Under the pieces are notes generated by a model, which was given only the letters and a program-made list of their open reading frames with translations, made no database searches and had not been told where the DNA came from. From NCBI GenBank assembly GCA_029204225.1, contig CM055093.1, forward strand, positions 21,646,823-21,710,822: DNA of 64,000 bases, written 5' to 3'. Shown one piece after another: positions 57,801 through 64,000 of the stretch. Origin of the DNA: Diphasiastrum complanatum. Its lineage: Eukaryota; Streptophyta; Lycopodiopsida; Lycopodiales; Lycopodiaceae. Position 1 is the first letter of the stretch. The number at the start of each line of letters is the position of its first letter. A program made the translations under genes and the position numbers.

Positions 57801-58809
57801 TAGTGCTAATGATGTTACAATCCTTCTAATTTATGTGGATGACATTATTTTAAGTGGAGGGAACAAGGAAGATATAGAAGATATCAAGAAAGCACTAAAA
57901 AAGGAATTTGAAGTGCATGATCTTGGTCTTTTGAGCTATATCTTAGGAATAGAAGTAATTAGAACTTCTCAAATCACTTTTATTTCACAAGAGAAGTATG
58001 CTATTTCTATTCTCAATAGATTTCATATGGTAGATGCAAATCCTATTGATACACCTATGGAATCACATGTAAAGCTAACTATAAGAGGTAATGAAAGATC
58101 CTTCGAGGACATTACTCTCTATAGGAAGCTAATAGGTTCTCTTATATATCTAACCATCACAAGACCTGATTTATCTTATTGTGTTGGTAGATTAAGCCAA
58201 TTCATGCAAGATCCTAGCATAGAACATTGGAAACTAGGAAAGAGGATCTTGAGATACATCTCGGGAACAAAAGATTTTGGCATTGTTTATAGAGGCTCAT
58301 CACCTAACTTATTTGGTTTTTCAGATTCAGATTTTGCAGGAGACCTTATGGATAGAAAATCCATAAATGCACATGCTATTTTCATAGGTGATGGAGCTAT
58401 CTCATGGATGTCGAAGAAACAAGCAACTATATCACTTTCTTCTAGTGAGGCCGAGTACAAAGCTTTGACATCATGCACAAAGGAGATGGTGTGGATCAAG
58501 AGGATGATTATGGAGCTTCATTTGCTGGATTTTTCAGAGAGTCCAATCATCTTTTGTGACAACCTTTCAGCCCAAAGTCTAGCAAGAAATCCGGTTTTCC
58601 ATGCAAGGAGCAAACATATCGAGGTGGCTTACCATTTTGTGAGAGAACAAGTGTTGGCAAAAGAGATCAAGCTTGAACATGTCCCATCAAAGGAATGTGT
58701 GGCTGATATCTTTACCAAAGCATTGGGAAAGGACTTATTTTTCAAGCATAGAACAAGTCTTGGTGTACTTTCTAAATCTATGCTAAAACTAGTTGAAGAG
58801 GGAGTGTGA
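54859..58809 (+). CDS. Ty1/copia Gag-Pol polyprotein, intact (1316 aa)
   Basis: One open frame from ATG (AACATGGCT) to a TGA inside the 3' LTR. The Gag (UBN2-type capsid, about 20-200; SSEAWEALKKVYESKS) is followed by zinc knuckle C245-C248-H253-C258. Aspartic protease is DSGATS (306-311). The integrase zinc module is H439, H444, C473, C476, and the core is D503, D565, E601 with the standard 35-residue D-E spacing, followed by the GKTPFEALFG and FGCICYFN blocks. RT has ARLVAKGYAQEHGIDYEETF and YVDD (992-995). RNase H has D1156, E1197 (SSSEAEY) and D1234. Length and domain order are those of complete plant copia elements. No stop, frameshift or missing catalytic residue is visible, so the copy is probably competent or very recently inserted. 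Confidence 0.97.
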   Translation: MATNGGYMLESNDRLTSLNYSTWKVRMESLLEMNELMDIVVGVEERPLAPQEQLRYDKRAKKALHMIKMNVTNELIKEVGKCTSSSEAWEALKKVYESKSTSRVLTLRRQIFSCMQKKSENGHAFVLRVKALNDELACINDGINNEELVQVILNGLLDDHANLVQSYAIQKCLPSVGDLQEVLLAEEFRLQARVGASSTSQGGEEEAMFSKGKFKGKGKSNWSKGQDQGEHSTFGKKKDRSKLKCFYCGVKGHFASDCFKKKRDQGEKQTNLTIDEGGDELLSNDAFVMSSCLLASHGDIDPWWIDSGATSHMTYHKEYFSSLMAFDGDRKVIYTANDGECAIKGIGTIPISLSTNRNIELKDVLLIPSITKNLLSVSQMLDKGFKVEFDGDACLIKKGCSIIAKGKRQGKLFKLDACVVANQVGCMANEQMSIQEVWHKRMGHLNYKALEVIAKKEVVRGLPKSLTCLNHVCEECALSKSHRLPYTRSISRSKMPFSLLHSDIHGVTTISNGGAKMYVTFIDDFSRFCWVYLLKSKDEVFDVFVKFKVAIETQFTTKIKCLRSDNGGEYISNKFKAFCDEHGIKREYTCPRTPQQNGVAERKNRTLCESAKAMRLNANLPKPFWSDALLCANFLCNRWPSVVLEGKTPFEALFGTKPNVKFLRTFGCICYFNITLDDRTKEDPSSRKGIFVGYSEVSKAYRIYVPSIKKVFTSRDVIFDEGNIPKVVSSDDGVVATNVLDDNGVDDTLDVDVEEASSSQIPRRTPRHKVKPSRLTYDGKGKQVVDGSNYAFLTSFDVPSCVDEARQEEEWIQAMDLEFEALMKNNTWRLVELPKGKSAIGCKWIFKVKTNQDGSINKLKARLVAKGYAQEHGIDYEETFAPVAKMVSIRVIISLATLYGWDLWQLDISNAFLNGDLEEEVYMEQPESYVSHSKPNHVCFLQKSLYGLKQAPRSWYARLNSFLLSQNFTMSEYDHSLYFRISANDVTILLIYVDDIILSGGNKEDIEDIKKALKKEFEVHDLGLLSYILGIEVIRTSQITFISQEKYAISILNRFHMVDANPIDTPMESHVKLTIRGNERSFEDITLYRKLIGSLIYLTITRPDLSYCVGRLSQFMQDPSIEHWKLGKRILRYISGTKDFGIVYRGSSPNLFGFSDSDFAGDLMDRKSINAHAIFIGDGAISWMSKKQATISLSSSEAEYKALTSCTKEMVWIKRMIMELHLLDFSESPIIFCDNLSAQSLARNPVFHARSKHIEVAYHFVREQVLAKEIKLEHVPSKECVADIFTKALGKDLFFKHRTSLGVLSKSMLKLVEEGV
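58795..58804 (+). other. Polypurine tract of the intact copia
   Basis: GAAGAGGGAG directly before the 3' LTR, and still inside the gag-pol frame (EEG). Confidence 0.9.
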
Positions 58810-59457
58810 AAAATTGTCAACTAGTAGTATTTTCCTAACTTGAGATTTTGTAGGCCTATGGCCAAATAAAAGTTAGAGATAGGTTCATACATGTATGTAG
58901 AGGCCCAAAGTATGTGTACACTACTTTTGAGGTCACATTAATTAGAGGAGGTCGAGTGTGGAGCTCTTCTATTGGCTCATAATTTGGTGCATTCCTATTT
59001 GACCAAATTTCTAGGTATATGGGTGAATCCTATTGGACCCCAATTTTAGCCTATCATAAGACAAGTGGCCAAGAGGCACTATGGCTGCTATAAATAGCCA
59101 TCTCCACGAGTATGTACACATCTCATTTTCATTCTATTGAATGAATGTTATGCTCTTTGAAGGTCCATCTTCTTCTCTCTCACTTTTTTGTTCATATCTT
59201 GCATTCTAGCCACTAGAATTGTGATTTCTTTGTTGCTATGGCTTCACACGTGTGAAATGCAGGTTGTAGGCTCTGAAGTACGGACAGGGACAGCAAGTTT
59301 CTGTTTGTGGAAGCTTATGATCAGATTTTGATGTTTAGTTGATGTTTAGTATGCTTAACATCACAATTTCTATCATTTTTTCAATCTAGATGTGCATAAC
59401 TTCCATGGCCAAGATCTTTATGAAACTTTAGCATCTTTTGGATCTGAGTTTTTCACA
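58805..59457 (+). repeat. 3' LTR of the intact copia
   Basis: 653 bases, no difference from the 5' LTR found by reading. It supplies the gag-pol stop codon (58807-58809). The right target duplication AGTTA follows at 59458-59462. Confidence 0.95.
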
Positions 59458-59462
59458 AGTTA

Positions 59463-61614
59463 TAGTACCCAAGAAGAACGGCAGAATGTGGATTTGTGTG
59501 AATCTGAAGGCGCTAAATGCAATCACCAAAAAAGATCATTTTTCTTTACCATTTACGGAAAGCGTCCTCGACAGAGTGGTCGGCGTCGAGGCCTACAGTT
59601 TTCTAGACAGCTTCAGCGGCTACAACCAAGTGAAGATAGCCCCCCAAGACCAGCACAAGACAGCATTTGCCACGAAATGGGGAACCTATGCCTATAAAGT
59701 GATGCCATTCGGACTTTGCTATGCCCCAAGCACCTTCCAGCGAGTCATGTAGGCGCCATTCAAAGATTATCTGCAAAAATTTCTGAAAATTTTCTTGGAC
59801 GATCTATGCGTGCATGGACCAGACTCAGAACACTTATCCAACTTGGAGAAGGTGTTACAAAAATGCCGCGACTACCAGATCTCCCTGAATCCAGAAAAAT
59901 GTCAATTATGGGTAACACATGGCTTGATTCTCGGCCATATACAGTCAAGACATGAGATCGTCACAGATCTATCAAAGATCAGGATCATTATTGATCTACC
60001 ACCACCGGGGACGATCCGCGAAGTCTATATCTTCATGGGTCATGTTAACTATTATAGGATCTTCATTCTTGATTTTGCGAAGTTAGCCCGACCAATTTAC
60101 AAATTCACAACAGATCCACATTGGAACGAGAAAGCCCTAAAGGCTTTCCAGAAGCTTAAGGATGCATTAATTTCAGCACCAATCTTACGCCCACCCAATT
60201 GATCCATTGAGTTTCACGTGATACGGACGCATCGAAGTATGCAGTTGGAGTAGTCTTAACCCAGCCAAGTGAACACAAAAAGGATTTTCCAATCCAATTT
60301 GCAAGCCGCCAGCTCAGTGATACCGAAATGAATCGTTCAACCATAGAGCGGGAAGCACTGGCAATGATTTATGCGGTTAAGAAATTTTGACATTACTTGA
60401 TGGCCACACATTTTGCTTTTTATACGGACCATCAACCCCTGCTCTATCTCGTTAATAAAACTTGCAACACCAGGATAATCACCAGATGGCTACTTCTATT
60501 GTTGGAATTTGATTTTCGGATAGTAGTTCGCAAGGGAAAGCAACATTACATTGTAGATCATGTATCATGAATCAAGGGGAAGGAGATTGCAACCCAACCC
60601 GACAATGAGCTGGCAGATGTTGCCTTATTTTATGTGGACACAGTACCAGAATGGGCTGCCGACATTGTTGAATATCTAATGCGGGGCCAACCAGACAAAT
60701 CACTAGCAAAGGCGGAACAGCGGAAATTGATCTTGAAGGCTACACCTTATCAGGTGATTGTTGGCCAGTTATATCGAAGAGGACCAGACGGAATTCTTCG
60801 GTGGTGTATTCTTCCTCATGAGGCCACCCAGATCATTTCGCTTTCACATGAAGGCATGAGTGGGGGCCATTTTGCATCCGACATTACAGTTCGCAAGATC
60901 CTGCAATCAGGATGTTGGTGGCCAACAATTCCTAAGGATACAAAGGAATACTTAAAAAAGTGCGATGTGTGCCAAAGGGCAAGAAGGCCGACGAGATTGA
61001 ATTATGACCTAATGCACCCGGTCTTAGCCCAAGCACCATTCGAGAAGTGGTAATTGGATTACATCGAACCAATTCACCCTGCAGCAAGGAGTTCCCAGGC
61101 TCGATACGTTATTGTAGCCACAGACTACCTCACCAAATGGGTCGAAGCCAAGGCAGTAAGAGTAGCGGATGCTAGGACCACGACCAAGTTCCTTTATGAA
61201 AATATCATTGTATGCTTCGGATGCCCGGTAGAGCTAGTCAGCGATCGTGGAAGCCATTTTATCAATGAGACCATCAAGGTCCTGTGTGAGGAATTCTTCG
61301 TGATCCACAGAACCAGTACGCCTTATTATCCTTGTGGTAATGGGCAAGCAGAATCATCTAATAAGATCCTGTGTAGCGTGCTCACGAAAACAGTTGAAGC
61401 TAGCAGATCAGATTGGGAACATAAGTTGCATGCTGCACTGTGGGCATTCAGGACAGCATATAAGAGAAGCATTGATCAACCACCCTTTCAATTGGTATAT
61501 GGTCAGGATGTTGTGATGCCAATAGAGTTTTTAGTTCCTTCATTAAGGATTGCCACCACGCAACATCTAAGTGAGTCCAAATCTCTACAGTTACACCACT
61601 CCTGCGAGAGTTGA
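59463..61614 (+). pseudogene. Gypsy-2 RT, RNase H and integrase (continuation)
   Basis: Continues from 53596. VPKKNGRMWICVNLKALN, FLDSFSGYNQVKIAPQDQHK (the frame broken in gypsy-1 is intact here), MPFGLCYAPSTFQRVM then a stop, IFLDDLCVHG, and CRDYQISLNPEKCQLWVTHG. A stop at 60201 and a 1-base loss break RNase H. Integrase is nearly whole: HEGMSGGHF..CDVCQRARR, a stop after APFEKW (61051-61053), LDYIEPI, YVIVATDYLTKWVEAKAV, VSDRGSHFINE, NGQAESSNK, up to 61614. Better preserved than gypsy-1, with which it is otherwise nearly the same. Confidence 0.9.
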
Positions 61615-61690
61615 ACCCTTGTAGACAGCCTGAACCCTCGCAGAACCTTTGCATAGCAGTCAAATCACCTTCTGAACTCTCGCAGACTTC
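61603..61690 (+). repeat. Leader motif before ORF3 (gypsy-2)
   Basis: TGCGAGAGTT, AACCCTCGCA and AACTCTCGCA in the same places as at 5913-5993, with CTTG-type changes in one copy. Confidence 0.65.
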
Positions 61691-61790
61691 CCTGCGGTCT
61701 TAGAATTTTGTGAAGAAGGTGTTTGCTAGAATTTGGGTGGAACTGAGCAAGGGAAAGTGGATCTCCCCTAATACGCACTCTAAATTCCAC

Positions 61791-61799
61791 TATATAAGG
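61791..61799 (+). promoter_or_regulatory. TATA box likely serving ORF3 (gypsy-2)
   Basis: TATATAAGG, identical in sequence and spacing to 6101-6109, about 250 bases before the ORF3 ATG at 62050. Confidence 0.5.
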
Positions 61800-62049
61800 G
61801 CTGAATTCGAGTCATTTGTCACCTTTGCAAGCGAAGCTCTGCCAAAATTTACACTGAAATTACCAAGTTGTCCGTTTGCGACCAGACTTTCTACCAGATA
61901 TCATCCGATCATACTGAACACCGATCTGCACTCTGAACTACACTTCTTGCCATCCAACACTCGTTATTCACAGTTTTCTGCCGTTTCCACACCTTTTATC
62001 ATTTTCCACCATTTTTCTTACTTTTTGACCTCTAATCATCACTGCTAAC

Positions 62050-64000
62050 ATGGCCTCCTCATCCTTTGAAGACTCTGGCACCAAACAGGTGATCCAGCTT
62101 GACATCCTCGAGGCCACACAGATTTGGCCTCTACCCTCTAACGCTTTGATCCAACCATGGCTGCAGACAGCCGGCCCACTTCTAGAGGCAATGGGTTTTT
62201 ACCCGGTGCTTTTTGATTCTAAGATTAACATGGGCCTCGCCCTTCACGCTTACGCCACCTGGTACGAGGAAAAGACTCATTTCCACTTCTTGTACCAAGG
62301 TACCATGTACAAGGTCACGAATAATGCAGACTGGATGGTCACCATTGGCATTATGTCTGGTGATCATCAATCCATCTCCCATCGCCACGCCAAAACTCTG
62401 ATCAAGCCTTTCATCACCCAAACTGCACCGGAAATCCCAATTTAGACTAACAACGGTTACTTGATAGATGATATCATGAAACCCGTCATTCAAGCATAGA
62501 TTCTGTCCTTGAAAAATGTTGAAATAACCAGATAGTGGAATCCTTTCTGGAATTCCCTGGCCCCTCCGTTGTGCCATACGACTAGCATAGATTCCTTATT
62601 CGTGAACTAACCAACTCCATCAAACCCAACAACCATGAGCGTATCGCAGCAGGCCCCCTATTGTGTAACTTTGCCTGCACACTTCTCAAGGCAAAACTGT
62701 GCGGTTTCCAACGCTCATCTCTTTTGTCTACCCTCGTGTCACATACTAACCTTTATCCACCATTTTAGGCATCCACCTCCTTCCAACCTGCAGTTATTAA
62801 CACAACGGCCAGCAAACGAATGTGTGGCACTACCTCTACATCCACATCTCCACCTGATACCCGAAGATGCACCTCCACTACCGCAGTAACCACCCCATCA
62901 ACCACCGCCACTTCTTCCGTGCAACCCCCCACTCCGATCTCTGTTGTCGCTGCCTCTCTTCCTGTTCCATCCACATCTGTTTCTATGTCCACCCCCGTTT
63001 CCTCTAATGATACGATTCTTATCTATGTTCCGTTATCCACTACTCCGTCCATCACCATCGCATCTTCCATCACTCCTGCCACTACCGTTGCTTCCATTCA
63101 GTTCAATCCTTCTTATTCTCAATTGTCTCCAGACAATCTGGCATGGATGCAAGTCATCAATTTTTCACCCCCACGCCAGACCCTTTCTGCTCCATCTTTG
63201 CCTTCTTCCATACTCCACACCACCCTTCAGTTCACCTATGTTCCTCCCATCCTCTCGTTCTGACATGTCGTCCTCACCCCTGTTTCCACAGTTGCTTCTC
63301 AAACCTTCTTCGCCACCAAAGGTTGTCGAGGGCAATCAACCGTTGCCTGATGATGCATTTATTCAAACAGTTTTCGTACCATCGCAGATCGGACTGATCC
63401 TACCGCCCCAGATGGCATCAGGTCCAATGAGAACCTGATAGAAGATAATGATGACGGTATTCCACAAGTCGTCAAGGCCGATACAACACAAGCTCCTATC
63501 AGTGCCAGTGTATCGGCTGCTCCCACAAACCTAACGACGGTGTACCAGACTCTAGGAATATACATCCTGGATGCGGTAGCAGCCAAAGCCATTATGGAAA
63601 GTAGGGTACTACACCTGGCGACGAGTAACACACAGCTATGAGCAGACCTCACCAAGCTATAGCACGAACTGATTCTAACGCAACAACATGAACAAGAAGG
63701 GCATAGGAGATTGCCAAGCTGCAGCAGAAGGAGGAGGGCCTCAACAAATATATCCAAAGCCTCTCCAAAGTGCTGAGAGAGGCCTCCACAAAGGTGCGGG
63801 ATCTTCAATCTGAAGCGTCCCAACAGCTAGCTCCCATCCAGGCGCAACTAAAACTTTTGAACGCAGAGAATACGCGCCTGGGGACGGAGGTCAAAGCCCT
63901 ACAAGATGAAAAGCTCACCTGGTTAGCTCAACCTACACCAGACCCAAGGCCACTTTCTCAAATAGAAATTAATCTTCTTCGGCATCAGATGTAGGTCTAT
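62050..64000 (+). pseudogene. Gypsy-2 ORF3, runs off the window
   Basis: Same protein as 6360-9486. N-terminal region open at 62050-62442 (WPLPSNALIQPWLQTAGPLL, HRHAKTLIKPFITQ), then a stop. A short deletion near 62495 relative to gypsy-1 removes part of the frame. The Ser/Thr/Pro linker follows (62820-63263), then the coiled-coil start at about 63700-63990 (LREASTKVRDLQSEASQQLA, NAENTRLGTEVKALQDEKL), ending at the window edge. The C-terminal domain would lie outside. Confidence 0.7.

Larger units (their letters stand above)
53597..59457 (+). mobile_element. Intact, young Ty1/copia retrotransposon (5.86 kb)
   Basis: Two 653-base LTRs that I find identical on reading, AGTTA target duplications, tRNA-iMet primer site, polypurine tract and one uninterrupted 1316-codon gag-pol frame. 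It is inserted in the RT gene of gypsy-2. All parts needed for autonomous retrotransposition are visible. Confidence 0.95.

Noticed and set aside
1-64000. tRNA, rRNA or other structural RNA genes
   Set aside because: Only short primer-site matches to tRNA ends were found; no complete cloverleaf or rRNA segment was recognised.

Overview
The window looks like repeat-rich nuclear DNA from a land plant, probably a vascular plant with a large genome. The evidence is plant-type LTR retrotransposons primed by tRNA-Asp or tRNA-iMet, GT-AG introns, and decayed host genes of plant type: a class I small heat-shock protein, a GH18 chitinase-like protein and one exon of an organellar family-A DNA polymerase. 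I cannot name the species. Nearly all of the sequence is transposable elements, many nested, truncated or inverted. The only long intact reading frame is a young Ty1/copia polyprotein.

Layout. 1-10323: a decayed Ty3/gypsy element (gypsy-1; tRNA-Asp primer site; gag, pol and a large extra gene, 'ORF3', after integrase). 10324-13751: a truncated sHSP gene (-) and a frameshifted GH18 gene (+). 13752-20068: a decayed minus-strand gypsy element and a 1.2-kb direct repeat. 20069-28735: an LTR fragment, then block A, one copy of a duplicated segment with an unclassified DNA transposon, cut off by the 5' end of a minus-strand copia. 28736-34170: a gypsy LTR and leader, small retroelement scraps, a polymerase exon, a LINE nuclease scrap and a diverged LTR. 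34171-38689: gypsy gag broken by a second LTR element whose zinc knuckle is fused in frame to the ORF3 C-terminal domain. 38708-47037: minus-strand ORF3 relic, then block B, the second copy of the duplicated segment, with the transposon complete between terminal inverted repeats. 47038-52034: copia relics, one with an internal inversion. 52035-64000: gypsy-2, split by an intact copia element at 53597-59457.

The most unusual object is the 6.8-kb DNA transposon at 40265-47037. It has 'CATTAGAGGAGTT' inverted ends, an intron-containing DDE-transposase-like gene (+), an unrecognised acidic multi-exon gene (-), and, divergent from that, a histone H3-fold gene with a long basic/Pro-rich C-terminal extension. 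A 0.38-kb non-autonomous relative with the same ends sits in block B and is absent from block A. This shows that the ends were mobilised after the duplication.

The second unusual system is the gypsy ORF3. It is a two-domain protein with a central coiled coil. A conserved TATA box stands before it, and the inverted motif TGCGAGAGTT/AACTCTCGCA that fills the element's 5' leader recurs there. This suggests separate expression, and perhaps packaging, of a third transcript.
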